64,000 nucleotides of DNA. Source: Bacillus sp. FJAT-18017. Its GTDB lineage: Bacteria > Bacillota > Bacilli > Bacillales > Cytobacillaceae. Under the pieces are notes generated by a model that saw nothing but the letters and a program-made list of their open reading frames with translations, did no database searches and was not told where the DNA came from. A program made the position numbers and the translations under genes. Of the stretch, positions 52,174 through 60,455 are shown one piece after another (within the stretch, counting starts at the first letter, position 1; each line of letters opens with the position of its first letter). Where the stretch lies: contig NZ_CP012602.1 in NCBI RefSeq assembly GCF_001278805.1, positions 1,095,001-1,159,000 of the forward strand, written 5' to 3'.

Positions 52174-53139
52174 ATGGATCGATATGTCCGTGTTATTCCG
52201 TACCAAGTGGTTGAAACAATAGAAACAGTAAACGAGGTTCCGGCAGGTGTAGAGCTAATTCAGGCTCCTGAGATCTGGGGCGAAACGAAGGGGGAAGGTA
52301 TCACTGTTGCTGTGCTCGATACAGGCTGTGACATCGACCATCCTGACCTAAAGGACCGGATTATCGGGGGCAGAAATTTCACTTCCGATGATAGAGGAAA
52401 TCCCGACATTTTCAACGATTACAATGGCCATGGCACACATGTTGCCGGCACAATTGCTGCTGGAGCGAATGAATTTGGAGTCATTGGTACTGCCCCAGAA
52501 GCCAATCTTCTGATCATCAAGGTTTTGGCCAAAAATGGCTCCGGGCAATACAAGTGGATTATAGATGGGATAAATTATGCAGTGGAACAGAAAGTGGATA
52601 TCATTTCGATGTCCCTCGGGGGTCCGAACGATGTGCCTGAGCTTCATGACGCCATCAGGAACGCCGTGCGGAACAATATACTCGTCGTTTGCGCTGCTGG
52701 AAATGAAGGCGATGGAAAAGACGACACGAATGAATTCGCCTATCCTGGCTGTTATAACGAAGTCATCAGCGTGGGTTCCATCACTCTGGACAGGCGTTCC
52801 TCGGATTTTTCAAATTCCAATAATGAAATTGACCTGGTGGCTCCCGGCGAAAAAATAATGTCCACCTACCTTAATGGTAAATATGCTGCCTTATCTGGAA
52901 CATCAATGGCTGCTCCCCATGTGTCAGGAGCATTGGCACTGATCAAGGTTCTGGCAACTAGAAGCTTTGACAGGAAGCTTTCGGAATCAGAGCTCTTTGC
53001 ACAGCTAATTAAACGAACAGTCCCACTCGGAAATTCCCAGCGGCTTGAAGGGAACGGACTCGTTTATTTAACCGTACCAGAACACCTATCGAAGATTTTT
53101 GACAATGAATTCCAGGCTTCGGTATTGCAGGCATTATGA
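52174..53139 (+). CDS. ispA: Intracellular subtilisin-type serine protease (IspA-like)
   Basis: Cytoplasmic S8 protease of 321 residues; ATG 52174 after AAAGGGAGGG. No signal peptide. The short N-terminal extension has VIPYQV, matching the LIPY inhibitory motif of intracellular subtilisins. The catalytic triad is complete: VAVLDTGCDIDHPD (Asp), NGHGTHVAGTIAA (His) and SGTSMAAPHVSGALAL (Ser). Length and sequence closely follow Bacillus IspA (~319 residues), the main intracellular protease of stationary-phase cells, activated by removal of its N-terminal extension. Its end overlaps the next gene, encoding a nuclease, by 4 bp (ATGA), so both proteins are made from coupled translation. Confidence 0.95.
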   Translation: MDRYVRVIPYQVVETIETVNEVPAGVELIQAPEIWGETKGEGITVAVLDTGCDIDHPDLKDRIIGGRNFTSDDRGNPDIFNDYNGHGTHVAGTIAAGANEFGVIGTAPEANLLIIKVLAKNGSGQYKWIIDGINYAVEQKVDIISMSLGGPNDVPELHDAIRNAVRNNILVVCAAGNEGDGKDDTNEFAYPGCYNEVISVGSITLDRRSSDFSNSNNEIDLVAPGEKIMSTYLNGKYAALSGTSMAAPHVSGALALIKVLATRSFDRKLSESELFAQLIKRTVPLGNSQRLEGNGLVYLTVPEHLSKIFDNEFQASVLQAL

Positions 53140-53912
53140 TATTTGCTGCCGAGGTTCGAAGGTTGTTGGAAAATAAAACGGACAAACCTTATTACGATGA
53201 ATTCACGGATCAACAAGCCAAGATTCAGTTTTATAAGGATATCGATTTTTCGGATTTAAAAAGCAGTGTCCAGCGCCTGATTGAAAGCACACACACGAAC
53301 AGGCCATCGTACTCACCCCACCGCTATGTGTACCCATGGGTAGACTTGCAGGAAAACGGCGAGCTCAAGAGCCTTTATTCTGGAAAAAGAATGGATGTTT
53401 CGAAGACGATTGTCCACGACATGATGCTGCTGGAACGCCTGAAAAATAATGAACCGGGTGTTTTGGCAGGAAATCAATTATTTAATTGTGAACATGTCGT
53501 CCCGCAATCCTGGTTTAATGAGCAAGAGCCGATGCGCGGCGATCTCCACCATCTTTTTGCCTGCGAGCCGTCGTGCAACTTAATGAGAAGCAACTTTCCA
53601 TACCATGACTTCGCCACATACGAGCCTGAAGCTTCCATACAACGAATACGGGAAGGCTGCGGAATGGCAGAAGAGGAAAAGTTTGAGCCAGAGTACGGAA
53701 AAGGCATCGTTTCAAGAGCAACGATGTATTTCATACTTAGATATAAGAATGTGGACATCCATGATAAAGTTAATTGGTCACTATTACTAACATGGCATAA
53801 CCAGTATCCAGTGACGACGTATGAAACACACAGAAATGCGGCTATATTTGAGATTCAGGGCAATAGGAACCCGTTTATCGATTATCCTGAATGGGCGGAG
53901 AAGCTGATTTAA
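53136..53912 (+). CDS. Endonuclease I family nuclease, probably intracellular
   Basis: Nuclease of 258 residues. ATG 53136 overlaps the protease stop in an ATGA junction. No signal peptide is visible, unlike secreted endonuclease I proteins (EndA, Bsn). The His-Me finger core is seen as FNCEHVVPQSWF (~residues 108-119) followed by RGDLHHLFACEPSCNLMRSN (~129-148), corresponding to the catalytic His, the metal-binding Asn/Asp and the DLHHL motif of the family. Such enzymes cut DNA and/or RNA without sequence preference. Coupling to a cytoplasmic protease gene is unusual and points to joint use, for example recycling of cell contents or programmed lysis. An inhibitor gene is not evident. Confidence 0.85.
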   Translation: MIFAAEVRRLLENKTDKPYYDEFTDQQAKIQFYKDIDFSDLKSSVQRLIESTHTNRPSYSPHRYVYPWVDLQENGELKSLYSGKRMDVSKTIVHDMMLLERLKNNEPGVLAGNQLFNCEHVVPQSWFNEQEPMRGDLHHLFACEPSCNLMRSNFPYHDFATYEPEASIQRIREGCGMAEEEKFEPEYGKGIVSRATMYFILRYKNVDIHDKVNWSLLLTWHNQYPVTTYETHRNAAIFEIQGNRNPFIDYPEWAEKLI

Positions 53913-53929
53913 AAGTATAAGAGGCACAG

Positions 53930-53960
53930 AGGTGCTGGTCAATTGGCCAGCACCTTTTTT
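53930..53960 (+). terminator. Terminator of the protease-nuclease operon
   Basis: AGGTGCTGGTC and GGCCAGCACCT around AATT, followed by TTTTTT; 18 nt after the nuclease stop. Confidence 0.9.
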
Positions 53961-54172
53961 CAATATCAAAGGCGATTTTTATAGAATCTTCCAAAATAGT
54001 GGGGGTATGAAGTAGGTCCACTGTCACCGCCGGAATTATGTCATTTTTGATAATCCTAGTCTATTAGATTCATTTTTGTCGGAAATTTCGCAATTTGTAG
54101 AAATTAAATTCTTGCCCCCTTTATAATAAAGAAGATTTAACATTATGATTTTATTTGAAAAGGGGAATTTAG

Positions 54173-55210
54173 GTGAAGAAAAAGTTGCTTGCACTATCAT
54201 TTTCGGCAGTGATAGCCAGTTCCGGGATAATACCTGCTGGACCAACGTTTGCTATTGGGAACGGACCTGATGTCAATGGGAATGAAACTGTACAAACGGC
54301 AAGGCTGACAACCTATGAGGAAATGGTTGATTTTCTAAAAAAAGAGGCCCAGAGGCAGCCACATATGAAACTGGAAGTGATTGGCCAATCAGTAAAAGGA
54401 CGTGACCTCTTTCTAGCAAAGTACGGGACCAATCCGGAAAACCCAACCATCCTTTTCCTAACCCAGCAGCACGGGAACGAAGCGTTAACCACCGAAGGAG
54501 CTCTTGAGTACATACGCCATCTTGGCTCTAATTCAAAAAATATTCAGGATATGCTAGAGAAAGTTAATATTCTTATCGTCCCCATGTTTAATGTCGATGG
54601 CGCTATGGGAGATGTGAATTTTTCACTTGATAACTATATGGCCAGCGGACGTCATTTAACCCGCTACAACGCTGATAGAATGGATCTCAACCGCGACCAC
54701 GTAAACAAGGTGGCACCCGAAACAAAAGCATTGCACACTAATGTCCTTCAAAAATATAAGATTGATTATATGATTGATTTTCATCATCAAGGGACACAAG
54801 AGGATTATTTCGGTAAATTGACCTCTGGTTCGGTACTTGCTCCCTATCATCCAAATGTGGATCCTGACGTGTTGCTGGGCTCCAAGAAGCTAGCCTCTGT
54901 CCTTGTCGAAAGTACAAATTCCAAAGGGTGGGGATTTGTTCTGAAATACGATGAGCCATCGACCAATACAGCAGTTGCATCCAATGCGATGGCACTTCAG
55001 TATGATATCTCCGTCATCCTGTTCGAAATGCGGGGCATGGCCGACCACTCCTATGAGCCATATGTCTTGGGCCAAAAATCAAACGGATATCTCATAAAGC
55101 AGGCCTTTACAGCCATGGATGCAACCGCCAAGGCTGTTGCCAACGGGTCGATTGACTCAACAGACCCAGCCATATACGACAACCTTCCTGAGCAGCATTA
55201 TAGTTATTAA
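54173..55210 (+). CDS. Secreted M14-family zinc carboxypeptidase
   Basis: Exported protein of 345 residues started by GTG 54173 after AAAGGGGAA. Signal peptide of ~28 residues (ends near TFA). The M14 zinc site is visible: QQHGNEALTTEG (~104-115, His and Glu ligands) and DFHHQGTQ (~198-205, third His), with LNRDH between them. The catalytic Glu is likely in LFEMRG (~283-288). Such enzymes trim C-terminal residues from peptides or cleave peptidoglycan stem peptides (gamma-D-Glu-diaminopimelate type). Which one applies is not clear. It stands alone after the protease-nuclease pair. Confidence 0.85.
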   Translation: MKKKLLALSFSAVIASSGIIPAGPTFAIGNGPDVNGNETVQTARLTTYEEMVDFLKKEAQRQPHMKLEVIGQSVKGRDLFLAKYGTNPENPTILFLTQQHGNEALTTEGALEYIRHLGSNSKNIQDMLEKVNILIVPMFNVDGAMGDVNFSLDNYMASGRHLTRYNADRMDLNRDHVNKVAPETKALHTNVLQKYKIDYMIDFHHQGTQEDYFGKLTSGSVLAPYHPNVDPDVLLGSKKLASVLVESTNSKGWGFVLKYDEPSTNTAVASNAMALQYDISVILFEMRGMADHSYEPYVLGQKSNGYLIKQAFTAMDATAKAVANGSIDSTDPAIYDNLPEQHYSY

Positions 55211-55233
55211 CCAATCCGGAAAATAGAGAGATA

Positions 55234-55268
55234 AATAAGCGCGGGACCTATCAGGTTCTGCGCTTATT
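55234..55268. terminator. Hairpin after the carboxypeptidase gene
   Basis: AATAAGCGC (55234-55242) pairs exactly with GCGCTTATT (55260-55268), extended by GGGACC/GGTTCT with two G-U pairs. No strong T run follows, but the position between convergent coding regions suits a terminator. Confidence 0.65.
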
Positions 55269-55269
55269 G

Positions 55270-55583
55270 CCATGTTCAGCAATACAACGGATACAATGGG
55301 ATTCCTCTTTGCCCTTGGTTACTAGACGGAAACCGACCGCTTGATTTATTTTGGCGATTACTGCTCCCGGTATTTTTTTAATTCCATTTATAGCAAGTTT
55401 TAACTACAACTATTCCCGTATTCTTAAGGATTTCTTTCGCTCCATTTCCAGCTAAGTATGTATATACTAACGTTTTTACCTGGTCGTCCTTTAAATCGTA
55501 GCCTCCAATATGTGCAATGGCAGTACCATCCTTACCTGGACCAATAGTACACTAGCAATATTTGCAGGTATAGCAACAGGCAT
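55270..55583 (-). pseudogene. ecsC: Decayed ecsC-like gene
   Basis: Read on the minus strand the stretch encodes EcsC-family segments in shifted frames: from ATG at 55583 MPVAIPANIASVLLVQVRM, then after a frameshift AIAHIGGYDLKDDQVKTLVY, and after another shift IPGAVIAKINQAVGFRLVTK. EcsC proteins are intracellular proteins of ~230-280 residues next to the Ecs ABC transporter. No single frame is open through this copy, so it is broken. Upstream parts are missing or too diverged. The intact neighbour at 55859 is of a different but similar-looking membrane-associating type. Confidence 0.65.
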
Positions 55584-55858
55584 AACTATTATTCCGCAAA
55601 AACCGGTTGAGTGTGGAAGAATTACACATCACTGTTTAAACTTATAGAAATAAAATCCCTGAGGGTAGGTGGTCATCCCTCTTTAAAATCTAGCTTTTAC
55701 ATATATTACCACAGTTACTTTAAAGGAATGGTGGTATAGAAAAATTAGGTAATTGTTTAGTAGGTTTGCATGGATTTTAGGTTACTGTTTTTGTCCGATG
55801 AGAAGATAAGTGGATATGCATCTGGCTTATATTCTTAGAACTATAGGAGGCATACAGG
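55584..55858. other. Intergenic region next to the ecsC relic
   Basis: No gene is supported. It may contain further decayed ecsC sequence and must contain the promoter of the gene at 55859. Confidence 0.3.
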
Positions 55859-56356
55859 ATGATACCTAAATCATTGAATGAATTGAATAGAGTGAAGGCG
55901 GAATGCAGGAAAATGGTAAAGAAGCGGGCAGCTCTTTCAGCGGCTGGGGCTGTAGTCCCTGTTCCGGGAGTGGATGTTGGTGTCGATATTGCCATAATGA
56001 TGGAGTTATTAAACTCGATAAATAAAAAGTTTGGACTTTCTTCAGAGCAGGTGGACCAATTGGATGCCGAAACAAAAGGGCGGCTTTTGGTGATCCTATC
56101 CAGTTTGGCGACAGATGTTGCTGGCAAGGTCATAAGCAGAGATATTGTCATTCAGTTACTGAAAAAAATAGCTGGAAGGAAGATTGTGGTTCAAGGAGGC
56201 AAATATATTCCTTTTGTTGGACAGGCGATGGCCGCAGGTATCAGCTATGCAGCTATGGTATACCTGGGAAATTCCCATATCGACGAATGCTATGAGGTGT
56301 GCAAGCATTATAATGAAGAAGATGGGAATGCAACGGGAGCATATGCTTATAGATAA
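55859..56356 (+). CDS. DUF697/EcsC-like small protein
   Basis: Protein of 165 residues; ATG 55859 after ATAGGAGGC. After a basic helical start (NRVKAECRKMVKKRAALSAA), VVPVPGVDVGVDIAIMMELL and a following INKKFGL resemble DUF697-type membrane-associating domains. Two further amphipathic or hydrophobic segments (~55-75 and ~100-130, YIPFVGQAMAAGISYAAMVYLG) follow. Function is unknown; related proteins in other bacteria associate with membranes or GTPases. No operon partner. Confidence 0.65.
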   Translation: MIPKSLNELNRVKAECRKMVKKRAALSAAGAVVPVPGVDVGVDIAIMMELLNSINKKFGLSSEQVDQLDAETKGRLLVILSSLATDVAGKVISRDIVIQLLKKIAGRKIVVQGGKYIPFVGQAMAAGISYAAMVYLGNSHIDECYEVCKHYNEEDGNATGAYAYR

Positions 56357-56409
56357 CTTTTAAGAATTGGAACTTGGCAACCCGTCGATATAGTTTACGA
56401 GTTGCCATT

Positions 56410-56793
56410 TTAATAGTTATAGGAGAATAAGACAAGAATCGTAAGAAGTATAGAATATACTTTTGTTCTGAGCCCTTTATGTTGGTTGTCAGCAGGATTT
56501 TTAGGAAGGGAGCCTGGAATCACAAAAAGAATAAACGCTGCAATCAGCAATAGAATTTTTGTAATAGATTCAAATTCAACTAAGCCATATACAAACACAA
56601 GAGTAACGATAATGAGCATAAGAAATTGTTTAAGCTGCATCTCATCAAACCATTCTTCGTTAAACCTGTACAAACTGTTTGCAAGAAAATAAAGGGCAAG
56701 ATACCAGCCGAAATGTAAATGGTTAAGGTTGAATAAATTAAAAACTAAGAAGACGAGGATGGCATAAAAGTATAGGCGAGTAAGATAACCCAA
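56410..56793 (-). CDS. Small membrane protein, function unknown
   Basis: Protein of 127 residues with about four hydrophobic helices (YFYAILVFLVFNLFNLN, FGWYLALYFLANSLYRF, LKQFLMLIIVTLVFVYGLV, ILLLIAAFILFVIPGSL). Start TTG 56793 follows GGAGGAATTC on the minus strand at a good distance, which supports a real gene. No family recognised. It is divergent from the gene at 56841. Confidence 0.6.
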   Translation of the reverse strand: MGYLTRLYFYAILVFLVFNLFNLNHLHFGWYLALYFLANSLYRFNEEWFDEMQLKQFLMLIIVTLVFVYGLVEFESITKILLLIAAFILFVIPGSLPKNPADNQHKGLRTKVYSILLTILVLFSYNY

Positions 56794-56840
56794 AGAGAAT
56801 TCCTCCGTTCTTAATTCATTGGCGATCTTCTAAGAGGCAG

Positions 56841-57278
56841 GTGAATGATATGTTTCAAAGATTTAATAGCCTTAAAGAAAGAACTGTAAATATCCCTGTT
56901 ACCGAGGAAATGTTTAGATACTTATTTAGTAAACAGAATATCGAAGGAATAAACAAATTGTCAGTATCTTTTGAGGAGGAAGGGATAGCATTCGATGGTG
57001 AGGTTATAAAACTAATGCTTCCCATTTCTTTTCATATACTCCTCGTACCTTTTCTGGCAACTGGCCGAAAACTCTCTTTTGAATTAAAAAGGATAAAACC
57101 GGTTAATAATAACTGGATCAATAATAAGATTTTCAATGGCAGGACAGGTATTACATTTGAAAACAATATTTTGACAATAGATTTAAACCAATTTGAAAAA
57201 ATAAGAAAAGTTCCATTTGGTACAATACGAAACTTCCAGTACACAAATAAAGTGATTTGGTGTCAAATAGGTATTTAG
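56841..57278 (+). CDS. Hypothetical protein
   Basis: Protein of 145 residues from GTG 56841 (or ATG 56850), with AGAGGCAGG upstream. It looks globular and beta-rich: LSVSFEEEGIAFDGEV, LPISFHILLVPFLATG, FELKRIKPVNN and ILTIDLNQF. The layout resembles small Bacillus proteins with a single barrel-like domain, but I do not recognise a family. A strong terminator 6 nt after the stop supports a real gene. Confidence 0.55.
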   Translation: MNDMFQRFNSLKERTVNIPVTEEMFRYLFSKQNIEGINKLSVSFEEEGIAFDGEVIKLMLPISFHILLVPFLATGRKLSFELKRIKPVNNNWINNKIFNGRTGITFENNILTIDLNQFEKIRKVPFGTIRNFQYTNKVIWCQIGI

Positions 57279-57284
57279 AGATTA

Positions 57285-57316
57285 AAAAAGGAAACAGGGG
57301 AGCCTGTTTCCTTTTT
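57285..57316. terminator. Strong terminator
   Basis: AAAAAGGAAACAGG and CCTGTTTCCTTTTT form a perfect 14-bp stem with a four-base loop. It ends the gene at 57278 and can act on the opposite strand too. Confidence 0.92.
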
Positions 57317-57320
57317 GGTC

Positions 57321-57496
57321 CTATTCTTCGGTTATCAAAGATTCAACATTTCTGCACAATTCTCCGAGTTCCCCATATTCTTTCTTTTGCGAAAGTAAAT
57401 TTATTCCAATTTTAACCTTTTTTTCTAGAGTTTTAGGTATAATAAAAGGAGCGAGAGTCTTTATTAACTTTGAAGAATGATTTTGATCAACACAGA
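57321..57496 (-). pseudogene. 3' fragment of a minus-strand gene
   Basis: The minus-strand frame reads SKLIKTLAPFIIPKTLEKKV, then GINLLSQKKEYGELGELCR and ends at a stop at 57321-57323, right before the terminator at 57285-57316. There is no start codon in the frame, which is closed upstream. Composition looks coding (helical, charged). It appears to be the tail of a lost gene that I do not recognise. Confidence 0.4.
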
Positions 57497-57645
57497 AGTC
57501 TAGTTAAAAGAGAGGATGGCTATTGCTTTTGACAACCTTGTAGGTAGCAATTTTTATGTGAATGGAAGCACCTGACTGGAACTTTAACAGCGGGTTTGGA
57601 GAACGTAAAATCAATTTGATTATATATGGAAACATAGGGGGAACT

Positions 57646-58110
57646 ATGAAAGTAGTAAACTACAAGACATCTACGATTTTAGGACGTTTGGCTGCATTTA
57701 TGGTTTTGGTAATTACCGGGGTTTCTTTAATTTGGGCAAGTTTATTTTTGGAAGCAAGCTTTATTCGTAAATTCTTTTCCATTATAGCTGGGGTCCTTGG
57801 TATTATTGTTTTTGGAAGGCTGGTGCTGATGATTCTTATTTGCCTGTTTAGCGATAAGCAGATGTTTCGTTATGATCAGGAATCTATTATTGTGAAGGAC
57901 CGGAAGCTCAGCTTAAACAAAATCCGAAAAGTGGAAGAACAGAACAACATCCCAACCGGGTATTTAGAGATCAAGACGCCGGCCTTTATCTTAAATACCC
58001 ATGATGGGGAAAAGATTTTCATTCATACCTATTTTGTCATTTCAAAGAAAGATTATATAGTTATAAGTCGGACGCTGAAGGATATCGTGAGCGACCGGAC
58101 GAAGAGGTAG
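57646..58110 (+). CDS. Two-helix membrane protein with PH-like domain, copy 1
   Basis: Protein of 154 residues; ATG 57646 follows AGGGGGGAAC. Two membrane helices (~18-38 and 44-68) are followed by a cytoplasmic beta-rich domain (~75-154) with MFRYDQESIIVKDRKLSLNK and GEKIFIHTYFVISKKDY, like the STM3941/PH-like fold. The next gene is a close paralogue with an identical first 14 residues. No function is known; such proteins are often found in tandem in Bacillus genomes and may protect against bacteriocins, but nothing here proves that. Confidence 0.65.
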   Translation: MKVVNYKTSTILGRLAAFMVLVITGVSLIWASLFLEASFIRKFFSIIAGVLGIIVFGRLVLMILICLFSDKQMFRYDQESIIVKDRKLSLNKIRKVEEQNNIPTGYLEIKTPAFILNTHDGEKIFIHTYFVISKKDYIVISRTLKDIVSDRTKR

Positions 58111-58135
58111 GAGTTGGGGGGGAGTGCGGGGCTGG

Positions 58136-58170
58136 AGGTTCCCGTCACTTCCGGTTAGGTCTGTACACGG
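58136..58170 (+). repeat. Dispersed 3'-end repeat, short copy 6
   Basis: GAGGTTCCCGTCACTTCCGG followed by TTAGGTCTGTACACGG. It lies 25 nt after the stop of the first paralogue, between the two tandem genes. Confidence 0.45.
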
Positions 58171-58186
58171 TTAAATAGGGGGATTT

Positions 58187-58651
58187 ATGAAAGTAGTAAA
58201 CTACAAGACATCTACGATTTTAGGACGTTTGGCTATATGTATTGGTTTTGTTATTACCGGGATATCCTTGATCCTGGCAAGTATATTTTTGGAAGCAAGC
58301 TTTATTCGTAAATTCTTTTCGGTTATAGGTGGGGTCCTTGGCATAATCGTCTTCGGAAGGCTGGGGCTGATGGTTCTGATTCTGCTGTTCAAGGATAAGG
58401 AAATGTTTCGCTATGATCAGGAATCTATTATTGTGAAGAATCGGAAGCTCAACTTGAACAATATCCGGAAAGTGGAAGTAGAGAACGAGATCCCAACTGG
58501 GTATTTGGGAATCAAGACGCCGGCCTTTATCTTAAATACCCATGATAGGGAAAAGATTTTCATTCATACCTATTATTGCATTTCAAAGAAAGACTATCCG
58601 GTTATAAATCGAACGCTGAAGGATATCGTGAGCGATAGGACGAAGAGGTAG
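58187..58651 (+). CDS. Two-helix membrane protein with PH-like domain, copy 2
   Basis: Protein of 154 residues, the same length as its upstream paralogue; ATG 58187 after AGGGGG. The DNA is nearly identical to 57646-58110 over most of its length, including the ribosome binding region, so the pair arose by a recent tandem duplication of ~541 bp. Differences gather in the first helix (CIGFVITGISLILASIFLEA) and in the domain that follows (MFRYDQESIIVKNRKLNLNN), while GYLGIKTPAFILNTHD is kept. Function unknown as for copy 1. A dispersed repeat begins 2 nt after the stop. Confidence 0.65.
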   Translation: MKVVNYKTSTILGRLAICIGFVITGISLILASIFLEASFIRKFFSVIGGVLGIIVFGRLGLMVLILLFKDKEMFRYDQESIIVKNRKLNLNNIRKVEVENEIPTGYLGIKTPAFILNTHDREKIFIHTYYCISKKDYPVINRTLKDIVSDRTKR

Positions 58652-58653
58652 GG

Positions 58654-58782
58654 GAGTGCCTGTCACTCCTCGGTTTTTCTTGTTTCACGGGGATTGTTCC
58701 ACGAGATGTTGCTGCGGGAGCTCGCTGAGGTGCCTGGCACCACCCGGATTTTCTGGTTTCATGAGCAGGTGTTCCGTGGAGA
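58654..58782 (+). repeat. Dispersed 3'-end repeat, copy 7 (most complete)
   Basis: GAGTGCCTGTCACTCCTCGG, TTTTTCTTGTTTCACGGGGA, TTGTTCCACGAGATGTTGCT, GGGAGCTCGCTGAGGTGCC, then TGGCACCACCCGG, TTTTCTGGTTTCATGAGCAG and GTGTTCCGTGG. GGTGCCTGGCACC is palindromic at the joint between the two half-units. Overlapping open frames here (58656-58895) are accidental. Confidence 0.75.
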
Positions 58783-59019
58783 ATGGGATGCTTTGCTGGT
58801 TTGGTGTGAGAGTGCAGGGCTGTATGGGCCTGCGCTCCTTTTTTGCGTGGTTTGGCAAGTCGATTTGGGTGCTTTTTTCTAAAAAGGAAAAATAAGTATG
58901 ACTAAAGTACCATATTTGTTGAAATATTAGGAAACGTTGTTATAATAGAAAAGGTTGTTTTTGTACACATTTAGAATGTGTATGAAAAGTACATATCAAA
59001 AATAAGGGGGAAGTTATCG

Positions 59020-59529
59020 ATGAAAAAGATATGGTTAGCAGTATTGACTCTAGCACTTGCTCTTGCATTGGGAGCTTGTTCAAACGGTGACCAGAAAGCA
59101 GATGATAAGGAGTCAAAAGATCCTGCGGCATCCACTGAGGAAAAAGCGAATCCGAAAAAAGCTCTTGTCCAATTCTATAATAATCTTGTAAGTGAAATTA
59201 ATGCACAGGATGCTGGTTTGGGTGCGTACATGGGTGCGGAAAAACCGACAGCTGAAGAGAAAACTGCTGCGTCTGATTCGGCAGCCAATGTTGCTAAAGC
59301 GGTATCCGGATTAGAAATTCCGGAAGAGTTGAAGGATCAAAAGGCGGATATGGAAGCTGCTCTAAAAGACTTTAGCACATCGTATGAGCAAAAAGCAGAG
59401 GAACTGAAAAAGGATACACCTGCTTTTGAAGAAAGTGACGCTACTTTCGCGGCTGGCCAAGAAAAACTTGGAAAAGTTTTTGAAGCCGTTGGACTAAGAC
59501 AACCGGATTTGAGTAAAGAAGTGAATTAA
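59020..59529 (+). CDS. Lipoprotein, function unknown
   Basis: Exported lipoprotein of 169 residues; ATG 59020 after AGGGGGAAG. Signal peptide with lipobox LGAC (Cys at residue 20). The mature part opens with an Asp/Lys/Glu-rich linker, then helices (KKALVQFYNNLVSEINAQDA, AADSAANVAKAVSGLEIPEE, ADMEAALKDFSTSYEQKAEE), like small helical-bundle lipoproteins of Bacillus. No family name is certain. A candidate TATAAT lies near 58938. Terminator follows. Confidence 0.75.
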   Translation: MKKIWLAVLTLALALALGACSNGDQKADDKESKDPAASTEEKANPKKALVQFYNNLVSEINAQDAGLGAYMGAEKPTAEEKTAASDSAANVAKAVSGLEIPEELKDQKADMEAALKDFSTSYEQKAEELKKDTPAFEESDATFAAGQEKLGKVFEAVGLRQPDLSKEVN

Positions 59530-59537
59530 TTGATTTA

Positions 59538-59567
59538 GGCCTCGTTTTTAACGGGGTCTTTTTTTTA
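59538..59567 (+). terminator. Terminator after the lipoprotein gene
   Basis: GGCCTCGTT and AACGGGGTC (with G-U pairs) around a short T-rich loop, followed by T8. Confidence 0.8.
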
Positions 59568-59837
59568 TGCCTGTAACTATCGGTATATCGCTGAATTGCT
59601 ATAGGTGGCGCGTTGCCTAATATCGTTTTGGATGGTGGACGACGCTTCGAGTTACAGTTGCTTTTTCAGGATTCTTCTAATTGAAGGTGTAAGAAGAGGA
59701 AGGCGGGGAGCGTGCAGTCGCCTATTAGGTTAGTGGAGCTTGAGGGCGTCGACCAATTTTTCACAAAAAGGCTCTAGAGCATGAGAGGAAAATAGTGGAA
59801 TTATTGTGATAAACTATTACTAGTGAGGAGGTTTGGG
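59568..59837. other. Intergenic region between the two lipoprotein genes
   Basis: No gene or repeat recognised. GATAAACTATTACTAG just upstream of the next gene may be part of its promoter. Confidence 0.3.
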
Positions 59838-60455
59838 ATGAAGAGTAAAAGATTGTTAGTAATAGGAGTGCTTACGGCGGCATTTGGGGTATTGGCTGCT
59901 TGTGGGAAACCGGCTGAGGAGTCAAGTAGTCAACAGGTCAACGGTGCTGGACCAAGTTCCAGCGAGCTGGATGGTGATGGCTCAGGGGAGCAGGAGTTAG
60001 TCTTAACAGAGCAGGTAACCATTGTGAATGAAGATGGGACCACCGAAATATATAGCGAGGATAATAGTATTTCTGCCAGTTCAGACCGAAGCCAGGGGAC
60101 GGAAAGCCTAAAGGATGAGTATTTAAAGAAACTGAATGAGATGGAAGAAGAGGACCGGCATTCGGCTGTCGGTACAACCACTACCGAGCTGGAGGAACAA
60201 GAGGCGGAGCGGTTTGAGAAGTGGGATAAGGAATTGAATGAGGTTTATCGTTTGCTGGAGGAACAGCTCAATCCGGAGCAGATGGAAAAGGTGAGGGAAG
60301 AACAACGAAGCTGGGTTAAACAGCGGGATGAAGCAGCGAAGGAATCATCGCTGAAATATAAAGGTGGCTCACATGAAGAATTGGAATATGTGGCCACGCA
60401 GGCGATTCTAACTAGGGAAAGATGTTATGCGTTGGTTGCGAGGTATATGGAGTAG
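59838..60455 (+). CDS. LprI-like (DUF1311) lipoprotein
   Basis: Exported lipoprotein of 205 residues; ATG 59838 after GAGGAGG. Signal peptide with a lipobox (LAAC, Cys at residue 21), then a Ser/Gly/Glu-rich linker (~22-90). The C-terminal part (~95-205) matches the DUF1311/LprI pattern: EEQEAERFEKWDKELNEVYR, then LNPEQMEKVREEQRSWVKQR and TRERCYALVARY. LprI of Mycobacterium inhibits lysozyme; whether that holds here is unknown. Usual Cys positions of DUF1311 are mostly missing. A dispersed repeat follows directly after the stop. Confidence 0.75.
   Translation: MKSKRLLVIGVLTAAFGVLAACGKPAEESSSQQVNGAGPSSSELDGDGSGEQELVLTEQVTIVNEDGTTEIYSEDNSISASSDRSQGTESLKDEYLKKLNEMEEEDRHSAVGTTTTELEEQEAERFEKWDKELNEVYRLLEEQLNPEQMEKVREEQRSWVKQRDEAAKESSLKYKGGSHEELEYVATQAILTRERCYALVARYME

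Noticed and set aside
58656..58895. Cys/Phe-rich open frames after the second tandem paralogue
   Set aside because: They are translations of the dispersed repeat unit, which occurs elsewhere in other frames and without an open frame.
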